DNA from: Actinosynnema pretiosum
GTDB lineage: Bacteria > Actinomycetota > Actinomycetes > Mycobacteriales > Pseudonocardiaceae
Length of the DNA stretch: 64,000 nt
Assembly (NCBI RefSeq): GCF_024171695.1
Contig: NZ_JAMTCF010000006.1
Coordinates: 248,001 to 312,000 of the forward strand
Reading direction: 5' to 3'
Each line of letters opens with the position of its first letter. Positions within the stretch are counted from its first letter, which is position 1. The notes below the pieces were generated by a model. That model had not been told where the DNA came from. It did not search any database and saw nothing but the letters and a program-made list of their open reading frames with translations. Both the position numbers and the translations under genes were made by a program. Below, piece by piece: positions 17,895-27,111 of this stretch.

Positions 17895-20369
17895 TCACCT
17901 CCCGCCGACGGTGAAAGACCAGGTCACCGGGGTGGGCAGGACGTTCCCGGCGACGTCGGCGGTGCGGATGGAGACGGTGTGGACACCGGTGGCCATCGGC
18001 GCGTCGGGCGTCCAGAGCAGGGTCAGGCCGTCCGGGCTGGTGGTGAGCCCGCCCGCGACCGGCACCCCGCCGGGACCGGTGACGGCGACGGAGCTGCGGG
18101 CGGCGTCGAGCGGTTCGCCGAAGGAGGCGACGACGGTGGTGAGCGGGTCGACCTCGACGGCCCCGGCGAGCGGGGTGCGGGAGGTGGGGGCGGGCGGGGT
18201 GGTGTCGGCGCTGGGGGTGTAGACGGCGTCGACCCAGTAGTTGTTGCCCTGGTAGCTGCGGGTGGGGAAGCCCGCGCCGGGCAGGTAGACGCCGACGCCG
18301 TCGCTCTCCCAGTCGGCGGGGGCCGGGGTGCGCAGCGGCGGGGTGTCGACGAGGGCGCGCTGGAAGTAGCGCTCGTCGAGCGACCAGCGGCCGTTCGGGG
18401 CGGTGTAGGAGGCCACGTAGACCTCGCCGGGCACCACGACGACCGGGGTCGCGAAGGTCAGCGACTGCCAGCCGCTCGCGGTCTCGCCGGTGAACGTGCC
18501 GGTGGCGAGCCTGCGCCCGTCGGCGGACCACAGGGAGCCGGTGTGCGTGCCGGTGTTGCCGGGGCCCTTGTGGAAGCGGACGCCGGTGACCTTGCCGGGG
18601 GTGGTCGGGGTGAAGCGCACGCCCAGCTCGTGCGCGGTGTCCTCGCCGCTGGTGGGCGGGCCGGGGGCGGTGGCGGTGCTGAACAGCGAGCACGGGCAGC
18701 GCGGCGCGGCGGTGGTGAACGACCAGGCGCCCGGTTCGGCGAGCGGGTTGCCGTTGACGTCGGCGGCCATGACGCGGGCGGTGTAGCGGGTCGCGCCGCG
18801 CAGCGCGCCGTCCGGGCGCCAGGTGACGGTGCGCAGGTCGGCCGACAGGGACACCGAGCCGCGCAGCCGCGCGCCCGCCGGGTCGGTCAGCCGCACCTGG
18901 GCGGAGGCCGGGTCGACGGGCTCGCTGAACGTGGCGGACAGGGGCGCGTCGACGGCGTCGCCCTCCGGGGCGCGGTCGAGCAGGGTCGGCGGGGTGGTGT
19001 CGCCGTTGAAGCCGTTGCGGTAGAGCACGTCCACCCAGTAGTTCGCGCCCTGCGCCGAGGACGTGGGGAACCCGCCGCCGTAGCGGTAGAGCCCGTTGGG
19101 GCCGCCGTCGCCGTCGGCGGGCAGGTGCGCCGCGCCGTGGGTCGCCTCGCCCGCGCGGAAGTAGCCGAGGTCGGCGGCGTAGTGGCCGTGGGGCGCGTGG
19201 TAGGAGACGACGTAGTCGGTGGCGGCCTGCACGACGACCGGCGAGGTGAACCTGAGGGTCTGCCAGCCCTCGGCGGTCTCGTCGGCGAACGCGCCGGTGG
19301 CCAGCAGCACGCCGTTCCCGGACCACAGCGAGCCGGTGTGCGCGCCGGTGTTGCCGGGGCCCTTGTAGAAGCGCACGCCCAGCACCTCGGCGCGGCCGTC
19401 GAAGCGGACCCTGGCGCCGAGCTCGACGGCGGCCGGGTCGGCGCTGGCCGGGGTGTTCGGCGCGACGGCCTCGTCCCACACCGAGCAGGGGCAGCTCGCG
19501 GGTCTGGGTGCGGCGGTGGTGAACGACCAGGTGTGCGCCCTGCGGTTGCCCGCGCCGTCGTGGACGACGACCTCGGCGCGGTGCGGGGCGCCGCCGGGCA
19601 GCGGCGAGTCGGGGACGAACGTGGTGGTGCGCCGGTCGGCGGAGGTGGTGACCGCGCCCGCGACGGGGCCGTCCGGTCCGGTGACGGCGAGGGCGGCGGT
19701 GTCCGGGTCGACCGGCTCGTCGAAGGTGGCGGTGACCCGGCCGGACGGCGGGGCGCTGGAGGCCCCGTCGGCGGGGGTTGCGCCGACGAGCGCGGGCGGG
19801 CGCAGGTCGGGGCCGGGTTCGGCGGCCCACAGCACGTCGACCCAGTAGTTGCTCGCCCCGGAGCGCTGGTCCGGGAAACCGCCGCCGCTGCGGAAGGCGC
19901 CCGCGCCGGGCGCGGTGAGCGGGTCGGCGCGGCGCGGGGCGGTGAAGTAGTCGGGGTCGACGGAGAAGTGGCCGGTGGGCGAGAGGTAGGACACCAGGTG
20001 GTCGACGCCCGCCGGGACCGCGACGGGGACCGGGAACAGCAGGGTCTGCCAGCCGGTGTCGGTCTCGTCGGCGAACGTGCCGGTGGCGAGCCTGCGCCCG
20101 TCGGCGGACCACAGGGAGCCGGTGTGCGCGCCGGTGTTGCCGGGGCCCTTGTAGAAGCGGACGCCGAGCGCGTAGCCGTCGCGGTCGGCGCGCCAGGCGA
20201 GGCCCAGCTCGACGGCGGAGGGCTCGGCGGCGTCGAGGACGGCGGGGGTGTCGTGGTCGTCCCACAGCCCGCAGGGGCAGGTCGGCTCGGCGGTCGCGGG
20301 CGCCGCGAGCGCGGACAGCGCCAGCAGGGCGCAGATCAAAGCGCGTAATACGGCGCTGGACAGGGACAT
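17895..20369 (-). CDS. Secreted protein with three DUF4082 domains and Ig-like (Big_5) domains
   Basis: An 824-residue exported protein. A signal peptide (LICALLALSALAAPATA) is followed by three DUF4082 units, each with CPC near its start, FYKGPGNTGAHTGSLW (FHKGPGNTGTHTGSLW in the third) and GWQTL, and a closing NYWVDVL/V. Ig-like Big_5 modules with the pattern ATFDEPVDPDTA / ATFSEPVDPASA / ASFGEPLDAARS follow each unit. DUF4082 is a beta-sandwich often found on actinomycete surface or secreted glycan-related proteins; binding to polysaccharide is inference. The ATG at 20369 is preferred over the GTG at 20378 because GGGAGAGG lies a normal distance upstream only for the ATG. The units share long near-identical DNA (for example around 18496-18584 and 20087-20170). 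Confidence 0.85.
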   Translation of the reverse strand: MSLSSAVLRALICALLALSALAAPATAEPTCPCGLWDDHDTPAVLDAAEPSAVELGLAWRADRDGYALGVRFYKGPGNTGAHTGSLWSADGRRLATGTFADETDTGWQTLLFPVPVAVPAGVDHLVSYLSPTGHFSVDPDYFTAPRRADPLTAPGAGAFRSGGGFPDQRSGASNYWVDVLWAAEPGPDLRPPALVGATPADGASSAPPSGRVTATFDEPVDPDTAALAVTGPDGPVAGAVTTSADRRTTTFVPDSPLPGGAPHRAEVVVHDGAGNRRAHTWSFTTAAPRPASCPCSVWDEAVAPNTPASADPAAVELGARVRFDGRAEVLGVRFYKGPGNTGAHTGSLWSGNGVLLATGAFADETAEGWQTLRFTSPVVVQAATDYVVSYHAPHGHYAADLGYFRAGEATHGAAHLPADGDGGPNGLYRYGGGFPTSSAQGANYWVDVLYRNGFNGDTTPPTLLDRAPEGDAVDAPLSATFSEPVDPASAQVRLTDPAGARLRGSVSLSADLRTVTWRPDGALRGATRYTARVMAADVNGNPLAEPGAWSFTTAAPRCPCSLFSTATAPGPPTSGEDTAHELGVRFTPTTPGKVTGVRFHKGPGNTGTHTGSLWSADGRRLATGTFTGETASGWQSLTFATPVVVVPGEVYVASYTAPNGRWSLDERYFQRALVDTPPLRTPAPADWESDGVGVYLPGAGFPTRSYQGNNYWVDAVYTPSADTTPPAPTSRTPLAGAVEVDPLTTVVASFGEPLDAARSSVAVTGPGGVPVAGGLTTSPDGLTLLWTPDAPMATGVHTVSIRTADVAGNVLPTPVTWSFTVGGR

Positions 20370-20823
20370 CGCGTTCACGCCTCTCCCGTGGCCACGGTGG
20401 CTCGTGGCGGTGGACGTCCGGGAGATCGAGGGTGGGAGTGATCTCGTTACGGGGTGGGCCGTTCGGCCGCGCGGGCCCGCGACCTGCGCGTTCGCTCGTT
20501 CTCGGCGGGATGGGCCGGGCGGCCCAGCCGGGGTGGCGGCGTTCGGCGGCGGGCGGCGCGTCCCGGTGGCGCGGGCCGGGACGGGCGCCGCGAACCGCGC
20601 CGATGATTGTTATTTCCGGTCATGAATCGCCCTGCCGAGCGCGGCGGGCCGCACGATCCGGCGGTGATTCTCACCCCGTTCCACCACGTCGGCGACGGCG
20701 AGCGAGCGTTAGCCGCGTTTTCCTCCCGGTTCGGGTAAAAATATTACCGCCCATTCGACAATGCGCCCGCGTGTTAGCTTCGGAAATCGTTCTAGGCATT
20801 CCCGCAATGACCGGAGGGTTGCT
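20370..20823. other. Divergent promoter region of two secreted-protein genes
   Basis: About 450 bp between the DUF4082 gene and the lectin gene. The part nearest the lectin gene (20690-20815) is AT-richer than its surroundings, with GGTAAAAATATTACC at 20735-20749, an inverted repeat with near-perfect arms. The lectin ribosome site (CCGGAGG) follows. No known operator is recognised. Confidence 0.5.
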
Positions 20824-21720
20824 GTGCGCACTCGGCTGGTGAGGGTGGTCGTCGCGGTGGTCGCGGCGCTGGGCGTGGTGGGCGGGACGGCCGTGGCGGC
20901 GCCGTCCGCGCGGGCTTGGTACGGCTGGTCGAGCATGGGAGGGCGCGTCACGTCGGGCCCGGCGGTGTCGTCGTGGTCGCAGGGGCGGCTGGACCTGTTC
21001 GCGCGGGGCGAGGACTCGGCGGTCTGGCACAAGTGGTGGAACGGCTCGTCCTGGTCCGGCTGGGAGTCCCTCGGCGGGAACATCGTCGACAACCCGGCGG
21101 CCGTGTCGTGGGGCGAGGACCGGATCGACCTCTTCGCGCGCGGCACGGACAACGCGCTGTGGCACAAGTGGTGGGACGGGTCCCGCTGGTCGGGCTGGGA
21201 GTCGCTCGGCGGGGTGATCACGGCGGGACCGGCGGTGTCCTCGTGGTCGCAGGGGCGGCTGGACGTGTTCGCCAAGGGCGCCGACAACGCCGTCTGGCAC
21301 AAGTGGTGGAACGGCTCGTCCTGGTCCGGCTGGGAATCGCTGGGCGGCGCCGTCATCGACAACCCGGCGGCCGTCTCGTGGGGCCCGAACCGGATCGACC
21401 TGTTCGGCGCGGGCATGGACAACGCGCTGTGGCACAAGTGGTGGAACGGGTCCTCGTGGTCGGGCTGGGAATCGCTCGGCGGGGTGATCACGGCCGGGCC
21501 GACGGTGTCCTCGTGGGCGAGCGGCAGGCTCGACGTGTTCGCCAAGGGCACCGACAACGCCTTGTGGCACAAGTGGTGGAACGGCTCGTCCTGGCTCGGC
21601 TGGGAGTCGCTGGGCGGCACGTTCCAGCACGCGCCCACCGCCGTCTCGTGGGGCCCCGGCCGGATCGACGTCTTCGTGCAGGGCATGGACAACGCGGTCT
21701 GGCAGAAGTGGTGGGCGTGA
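20824..21720 (+). CDS. Secreted PLL-like six-repeat beta-propeller lectin
   Basis: A 298-residue exported lectin. The GTG at 20824 follows CCGGAGG by 8 bases and gives a clean signal peptide ([19 protein letters not shown], cut near PSARA). The mature protein is six repeats of about 45 residues, each ending in a block such as [20 protein letters not shown], with alternating turns [11 protein letters not shown] and DNPAAVSWG. This is the pattern of the PLL family of fucose/glycan-binding propellers. The repeats are nearly identical at DNA level. It probably coats or agglutinates external glycans; sugar preference cannot be read. It converges on the GH64 glucanase with a strong hairpin between. 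Confidence 0.88.
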   Translation: MRTRLVRVVVAVVAALGVVGGTAVAAPSARAWYGWSSMGGRVTSGPAVSSWSQGRLDLFARGEDSAVWHKWWNGSSWSGWESLGGNIVDNPAAVSWGEDRIDLFARGTDNALWHKWWDGSRWSGWESLGGVITAGPAVSSWSQGRLDVFAKGADNAVWHKWWNGSSWSGWESLGGAVIDNPAAVSWGPNRIDLFGAGMDNALWHKWWNGSSWSGWESLGGVITAGPTVSSWASGRLDVFAKGTDNALWHKWWNGSSWLGWESLGGTFQHAPTAVSWGPGRIDVFVQGMDNAVWQKWWA

Positions 21721-21830
21721 CCGCTCCGAGCGTGGCGGGGAGCCCCGCCACGACCGGGGCGAGCGCCGTGCGAGGAGCCGCGACAGGGGGAGCGGCCCGC
21801 TGACCAACCGGCGCACGGGAGAAGGAAAGC

Positions 21831-21864
21831 GGGGTGGGCGCGGTTCGGCGACCGCGCCCACCCC
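21831..21864. terminator. Perfect 14-bp hairpin between lectin and glucanase genes
   Basis: GGGGTGGGCGCGGT (21831-21844), a 6-base loop, ACCGCGCCCACCCC (21851-21864). The stem is perfect and lies between two convergent genes, so it should stop transcription from both sides. Confidence 0.85.
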
Positions 21865-21892
21865 GCCCCTCGTCATCGGGCTACCCGGTGGG

Positions 21893-23491
21893 TCAGCCCT
21901 TGTGCCACTTCTGGTTCGGGTTGCCGAGGCACTCCCAGAGCTGGAGCACCGCGTCGTTGCCCGGCGTCTCGGCCGGGATGTCCAGGCACTTGTTGGACTG
22001 CGGGTTCACCAGGTCGCCCGCGCCGGAGAGCACCCACTGCTGCGCCCCGTTGCCGCTGCACGCGGCCAGCTGCACCGCCGCGCCGTTGGTGCTGGAGCCC
22101 CAGGCGACGTCGACGCACATGTTGTTGTCGGTCTTGAGCTGGCCACCGGTCCACTCGAACTTCTGGTTGGTGCCGCCCGTGCAGTCCCACACGATCAGGC
22201 GCTGGCCGTCGGCGAAGTTCCAGTTCGGCACGTCGACGCACTTGCCGTGCCAGTCGGAGACGATGCTGGTCTTGCTGCCGGGGTTGGTCCCGCCGCCGCC
22301 GGTGAACGGGGTCAGCGTGATGCCCGCGGAGCGCGGGTCGCCGTCGTGCACCAGGGACTCCTGGGCGAGCACGTCGTCGAACGCGAAGCCGTAGGCGCGG
22401 CCGTCGACCATGTTCTGGTGCACCAGGCGCGAGTAGTGGTTGGTGATGGCGCCCTTGTAGAAGTCCGCCGGGCCGCCGCTGGGCTGGGTGTCCAGCGTGC
22501 CGAGGGTGGAGCGGTGCAGCGCCGCGCACAGGGTGCGGGCGATGGGGCCGACCACCTGGTCGTTGGGCGCGGCGAGCGCGCCGTCGCAGCCCCACACGTT
22601 GGACGTGGACGGCTTCTGGAACGTGGCGACCCGCTGGCCCGCCGTGTTGGTGAACGTCATGGTGCTGCCCGAGGTGCGGCCGAAGTACTTGATGCTCGGC
22701 TGGTCGCCGAACGGCACGACGGTCAGCGTCTTGCTGGTGTAAGCGTTCCACGCCTGGGTGATGTACGGGTCCAGGTAGGTGGCGCTGAACAGCCCGGCCT
22801 CGGCGGCCTTGCCCGGCGCGAGGACGCGCAGGACGGTGCCGTCGGAGCGGGTGCGGACCAGGCCGCTCCAGCCCGACTGCGACTTCAGGCCGTTGATGAC
22901 GTTGTCGCGCCCGTTGGCCTTGAGCGCGCCGGTGGTGCGGGTCTGGCCGCTCGCGCCGGTGACGCTGACCGAGTGCGGCACGGCGAACATGTCCACCTGC
23001 GAGCTGTTGATCCACAGGCCCGCGTCGTTGTAGGTGAACTCGCTCCAGTCGAACAGGATGTTGGTGTTCGGGTCCGACGGGTTCCACGGCGCGGGCTGCA
23101 CCAGGCCGCTCGGCGGGAGGAAGAACTTCAGCTTCTCCCCGAACGACATGTAGACGCGGCCGGAGATGAAGCGCGGGATGCGCAGGGTGGTGGACCCGCC
23201 GTTGGCCGGGCCGTTGATGGAGACGTCGGGCGCGGGCACGGGCGGGGTGGCGCCGCCGGACCAGGGGGTGAAGGCGCCCGCCTGGTTGACGTAGCCGAGG
23301 CGGCCGTTGCGGATGTCGGTGCCGAGCACGTAGAGGTGCACCGAGCCGGAACGGCCGCTGCTGTTGGTGACGGTGAGGGGGAGCAGGTCCGGGCCGATCG
23401 CCTGGGCGGGGCCTGCGGGTCCTGCGACGGTCGCCGCGGCGGCTGCGGTGAGCGCCAGGAGGGCGGTGGCCCACCTCGACGTGGTGCGCAT
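21893..23491 (-). CDS. Secreted GH64 beta-1,3-glucanase with ricin-type CBM
   Basis: A 532-residue exported enzyme that should cleave beta-1,3-glucan. A signal peptide (ALLALTAAAAATVAGPAGPAQA) precedes a thaumatin-like GH64 domain (about residues 35-390). The segment WSEFTYN ... SSQVDMF places Glu and Asp 16 residues apart, as for the two catalytic acids of Streptomyces LPHase. After a Gly-rich linker (FTGGGGTNPGS) comes a ricin B-type domain (about 405-530) with repeated CVD/CLD and QKFEW/QQWVL/QKWH motifs, for binding the substrate. The ATG at 23491 is the natural start. Two palindromic CebR-like boxes lie about 120 bp upstream, suggesting sugar-responsive repression. Confidence 0.92.
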   Translation of the reverse strand: MRTTSRWATALLALTAAAAATVAGPAGPAQAIGPDLLPLTVTNSSGRSGSVHLYVLGTDIRNGRLGYVNQAGAFTPWSGGATPPVPAPDVSINGPANGGSTTLRIPRFISGRVYMSFGEKLKFFLPPSGLVQPAPWNPSDPNTNILFDWSEFTYNDAGLWINSSQVDMFAVPHSVSVTGASGQTRTTGALKANGRDNVINGLKSQSGWSGLVRTRSDGTVLRVLAPGKAAEAGLFSATYLDPYITQAWNAYTSKTLTVVPFGDQPSIKYFGRTSGSTMTFTNTAGQRVATFQKPSTSNVWGCDGALAAPNDQVVGPIARTLCAALHRSTLGTLDTQPSGGPADFYKGAITNHYSRLVHQNMVDGRAYGFAFDDVLAQESLVHDGDPRSAGITLTPFTGGGGTNPGSKTSIVSDWHGKCVDVPNWNFADGQRLIVWDCTGGTNQKFEWTGGQLKTDNNMCVDVAWGSSTNGAAVQLAACSGNGAQQWVLSGAGDLVNPQSNKCLDIPAETPGNDAVLQLWECLGNPNQKWHKG

Positions 23492-23606
23492 CGGGAACTC
23501 CTCGTGAGCAGGATGGGGTTTCCCTACCTCGCGGCGGTGAGGCGCGGGTGCCGGTGGCGGCTGTGGTGCGGGTGGTGCCGGTGGTGCGCAGGGGTCGGAC
23601 GGGTGT

Positions 23607-23632
23607 CCGAGCGCTCCGTGAGAGCGCTCTCT
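23607..23632. promoter_or_regulatory. Tandem CebR/LacI-type operator boxes upstream of the glucanase
   Basis: TGAGAGCGCTCTCT (23619-23632) is a close match to the actinomycete CebR operator TGGGAGCGCTCCCA. A second palindrome, GAGCGCTC, lies at 23609-23616, 12 bp away. The pair stands about 120-130 bp before the GH64 start on the template side expected for its promoter. A LacI-family glucan/cello-oligosaccharide repressor is inferred; none is coded in this window. Confidence 0.7.
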
Positions 23633-23783
23633 TAGGTTTGTAGGTGGACTAGACCTCTGTCAAGAACCAGCACCGCAGTCGAGGGGTTTGCCTGGTCAGC
23701 GCGCGGCCGATCAGACAAATCCGACAACTGTTGACAGTTTGCAGCCGTTCGTTCGGTGGGTTCCGCTCCCCCGTCCGGACCTG

Positions 23784-25289
23784 CTAGCCCGCGTGGTCGA
23801 GCAGCGCCAGGAGCGCCCGCTTGTCCGGCTTGCCCCCTGGCAGCAGCGGGACGGCCGCCACCGCCGTCACGGTGCTCGGCCGCGCGCCCGCGCCCAGCTC
23901 GCCCGCGACCAGCTCGCGCAGCGCGTCGGCGTCCGGGACCGCGCCCGCCCTCGGCACCACGAAGGCGTGCACCGCCTCCCCCGTCCGCTCGTCCGGTGCG
24001 CCGACCGCGTAGGCCTGGTCCACGTCCGGGTGACCCGCGAGCACCCGCTCGATCGCGCCCGCGTGGTGCAGCACCGCGTCCACGATGATCACGTCCCGCG
24101 CCCGGCCGGTCAGGTGCAGGAAGCCGTCGGCGTCCAGCGCGCCCAGGTCGCGGGTGCGCACCCAGCCGTCGCGCAGCACCTCGGCGGTGCGCTCGGGGTC
24201 GCGCCAGTACCCGGCGAACGCGCAGTCCACCCGCACCAGCACCTCACCCGCGACGCCGGTCGGCACGTCCGCGCCGTCGCCGTCCACCACCCGCACCCGC
24301 ACGCCCGCCCACGGCCGCCCGACCGAGCGCACCGCGTCGGGGCTCCGCCGCACGTCCTCTGCGGTGAGCACGGTGAGCATCCCGGTCTCGGTCTGCCCGT
24401 AGGCCTGCCGCACGACGTCGCCGAGCAGCTCGTGCGCCTGCGCCATCCGGTGCGGCGCGAGCGGGGAGCCCGCGACGAGCAGCAGCCGCAGCGACGAGGT
24501 GTCCACGCCGCCCGCGCGCACCGCGTCGAGCACGTGGTGCAGGCGCGGGACGGTGAGCAGGCAGGCGGTGCCGCGCAACCTGCCGAAGTCGGCGGGCAGG
24601 TCGGGCAGGCCGGACTCGGGGACCACGGCCGTGCCGCCGCCGAGCAGGCACAGGCCCAGGTGCTCGAACATGACCGCGCTGGCGAGCGTGCCGAACAGCA
24701 GGAACCGGGAGTAGCGCTCGGCGTGCTCGCGCACCCGCGCGTCCCACCGGTCGGGCTGCCAGGCCCAGTAGGCGGAGAGCGCGGCGTAGGTCATCACCAC
24801 GCCCTTGGGCCGCCCGGTGCTGCCGCTGGTGTAGGTGACCAGGGCGGCGTCGTCCGGCCTGCCCAGCGGCGTCAGGCGCGCGCGGCTCGCGGCGGGCAGG
24901 TCGGTCTCCAGCACGACGGGCTTCGCGGCGGGTGCGGCGGTCCGCAGGTCCGGGTGGTCGCCCTCGGCGTCCACGACGAGCAGGTCGACGTCGCCGACCA
25001 CGTGCGGCAGGTGGGCGCGGCCAAGGCCCTTGCGGACCATGACGACGCGGCAGCCCAGCGCGTGCGCGGCGATCTGCGCGGCGAAGCCCTCGGCGGTGAC
25101 GCCGACCGCGACGGCCACGCCCGTGCCGGGTCCGGCGCCCGCGCCGCGCAGGGCGGAGGCGGTGCGGCGGACGAGGTCGAGCAGCTCGCCCCTGGTGGTG
25201 ACGCGCGGCCCGCGCTCGAAGGCGGGGCTGTCCGGGTCGTGGGCCAGCTCGTCCAGCAGGGCTTGCGGGAAAACCTGGGCGGAAGGCAT
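23784..25289 (-). CDS. AMP-dependent acyl/aryl-CoA (or acyl-AMP) ligase
   Basis: A 501-residue ANL-superfamily enzyme that activates a carboxylic acid as its adenylate. Motifs are complete: P-loop-like YTSGSTGRPKGVVMT, YGQTETGM, TRDLGALDADGFLHLTGR with the catalytic Asp and Arg, and the C-terminal Lys in PGGKPDKRAL. The ATG at 25289 follows GGAG at a normal distance. It is divergent from the flavoprotein/hydroxyacid oxidase/P450 operon across 238 bp, so it is probably co-regulated and supplies the activated acid. There is no carrier protein gene nearby, which leaves CoA or a distant carrier as acceptor. Substrate cannot be read from sequence. Confidence 0.88.
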   Translation of the reverse strand: MPSAQVFPQALLDELAHDPDSPAFERGPRVTTRGELLDLVRRTASALRGAGAGPGTGVAVAVGVTAEGFAAQIAAHALGCRVVMVRKGLGRAHLPHVVGDVDLLVVDAEGDHPDLRTAAPAAKPVVLETDLPAASRARLTPLGRPDDAALVTYTSGSTGRPKGVVMTYAALSAYWAWQPDRWDARVREHAERYSRFLLFGTLASAVMFEHLGLCLLGGGTAVVPESGLPDLPADFGRLRGTACLLTVPRLHHVLDAVRAGGVDTSSLRLLLVAGSPLAPHRMAQAHELLGDVVRQAYGQTETGMLTVLTAEDVRRSPDAVRSVGRPWAGVRVRVVDGDGADVPTGVAGEVLVRVDCAFAGYWRDPERTAEVLRDGWVRTRDLGALDADGFLHLTGRARDVIIVDAVLHHAGAIERVLAGHPDVDQAYAVGAPDERTGEAVHAFVVPRAGAVPDADALRELVAGELGAGARPSTVTAVAAVPLLPGGKPDKRALLALLDHAG

Positions 25290-25527
25290 GTGGTCTCCAT
25301 TCGGTTGGGCTCGCCGGTCGATTCGCTGCCACCTCGTGGCGGATTTCGAGACGATTCGACAGGTTCTCGACAGCATTTCGGCGGGGAGTGCCCCCGCCCC
25401 GTTCGCGTAATTTTTCGAACATCTCCCCGAAGTCCGGGGCGTTGACGCGGGAACGACTTTCCACTAGAGGTTATTAAACGTTCAACCAGCAATTCCAGGT
25501 TCGCCCACGGCAAGAGGAGGAAGCCCG

Positions 25528-27111
25528 GTGCCCACCGAAGAGGCAGTCGACTACCTGGTGATCGGAGCAGGTCCGGCGGGCCTGCAGGCGGGCTATTTCC
25601 TGGCGAAAGCCGGACGCAGCTACCTGGTGGTCGAGTCGGGCGAGGCCGCGGGCGCCTTCTTCACCCGGTTCCCCCGGCACCGCACGCTGATCTCGATCAA
25701 CAAGGTGCACACCGGGTGGGACGACCCGGAGCTGCGGCTGCGCAACGACTGGAACTCGCTGCTGTCCGAGGAGCACGAGCCGCTGTTCACCCGGCGGACC
25801 CCGCGCTACTTCCCGCACGCCGACGAGATGGTCGGCTACCTGGCCGACTTCGCGGCCACGCACGGCATCGACGTGCGGTACGGCACGCGCCTGGTCGAGA
25901 TCACCCGACCGGACGACTTCGTGGCCCGTGACCAGCACGGGAACACCTTCCGGGCGAAGCGGGTGATCGCCGCGACCGGGGTGTCGCTGCCGAACGTGCC
26001 GGACTTCGAGGGCGCGGAGCTGGCCGAGCGCTACGACGAGTTCGACACCGACCCGGAGAGCTTCACCGGGCAGCGCGTGCTGATCGTCGGGCGCGGCAAC
26101 TCGGCGTTCGAGACCGCCGACAGCCTGATCGCGAACGCCGCCGTCATCCACGTCGCGGGCGCCGGGTCGCTCAAGCTCGCCTGGCGCACGCACTTCGTCG
26201 GCCACCTGCGCGCGGTGAACAACAACTTCCTGGACACCTACCAGCTGAAATCGCAGAACGCGATCCTGGACGGCAAGATCCGGCGAATCCGGAAGGACGC
26301 CGACGGGTACCACGTCGAAGTGGTGTTCGAGCGGGTGAACGAGATCGTGAAGGAGATCCGGTACGACCGCGTGGTGCTCGCTACGGGATTCCGCTTCGAC
26401 GCTTCGGCCTTCGCCCCCGAGTGCCGCCCCGAGCTGACCATCAACGACCGGTTCCCGGCCCAGACCGAGACCTGGGAGTCGCCGAACGTCCCGGACCTGC
26501 ACTTCGCCGGGACGATCACCCAGGTGCGCGATTTCAAGAAGTCGACCAGCGGTTTCATCCACGGCTTCCGCTACGGCGTGCGCGCGCTGCACCGAATCCT
26601 GGAGCACCGGCACCACGGTGTCCGGTGGCCCGCGCTGGACCTGGGGACGAAGGTCGAGGCGGCGGTGGACGAGGTGGTGCGGCGGGTGAACACCTCGTCG
26701 GCGCTGTGGCAGCAGTTCGCGTTCCTGGGCGACGTGGTGCTCCAGTCGCCGGACGGGTCGCTGCGCTACGCCGAGGAGGTGCCGGTGGACCACGCGGCGG
26801 CGGCCGTGCCGCGCGGCGACTTCGGCGAGGTGGCCAGGCACGCGGTGATCACCCTGGAGTACGGGGCGGACCACGACGCGGTCGACCCGTTCGACGTGAC
26901 GGCCGGGCGCAAGTCGCAGGACGACGTGCAGGGGCTGGACGGGCGCTACCTGCACCCGGTGGTGCGGGTCTACGAGGGCGCCGAGCTGGTCGGCGAGCAC
27001 CACGTGACGGAGAACCTGGAGAACGAGTGGGACAGCGAGGCGGTGCACCAGGCGCCGCTGCGCGAGTTCCTGTCGGAGCACCTGGGGGCGCCCGCCCCCG
27101 CGCTGTCGTGA
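25528..27111 (+). CDS. FOXRED2-like FAD-dependent oxidoreductase/monooxygenase
   Basis: A 527-residue flavoprotein. An FAD Rossmann motif at the start (VIGAGPAGLQAG) and an NAD(P) motif near residue 190 (LIVGRGNSAFETAD) mark a class B-type monooxygenase fold. Segments HRTLISINKVHTG, NDWNSLL and RYFPHADEMVGYL resemble the animal FOXRED2 proteins more than classical FMOs. The last 150 residues form an extra C-terminal domain. The GTG at 25528 follows AAGAGGAGGAAG, a strong ribosome site. Its stop overlaps the next start (GTGA), so it is the first gene of an operon with the hydroxyacid oxidase and P450. Probable role: N- or alpha-oxidation of a pathway intermediate. Confidence 0.85.
   Translation: MPTEEAVDYLVIGAGPAGLQAGYFLAKAGRSYLVVESGEAAGAFFTRFPRHRTLISINKVHTGWDDPELRLRNDWNSLLSEEHEPLFTRRTPRYFPHADEMVGYLADFAATHGIDVRYGTRLVEITRPDDFVARDQHGNTFRAKRVIAATGVSLPNVPDFEGAELAERYDEFDTDPESFTGQRVLIVGRGNSAFETADSLIANAAVIHVAGAGSLKLAWRTHFVGHLRAVNNNFLDTYQLKSQNAILDGKIRRIRKDADGYHVEVVFERVNEIVKEIRYDRVVLATGFRFDASAFAPECRPELTINDRFPAQTETWESPNVPDLHFAGTITQVRDFKKSTSGFIHGFRYGVRALHRILEHRHHGVRWPALDLGTKVEAAVDEVVRRVNTSSALWQQFAFLGDVVLQSPDGSLRYAEEVPVDHAAAAVPRGDFGEVARHAVITLEYGADHDAVDPFDVTAGRKSQDDVQGLDGRYLHPVVRVYEGAELVGEHHVTENLENEWDSEAVHQAPLREFLSEHLGAPAPALS

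Noticed and set aside
14962-18222. 1086-codon frame on the + strand across the toxin/kinase region
   Set aside because: Covers two clear genes on the opposite strand with intact motifs; the product is low complexity (Arg/Gly/His-rich).
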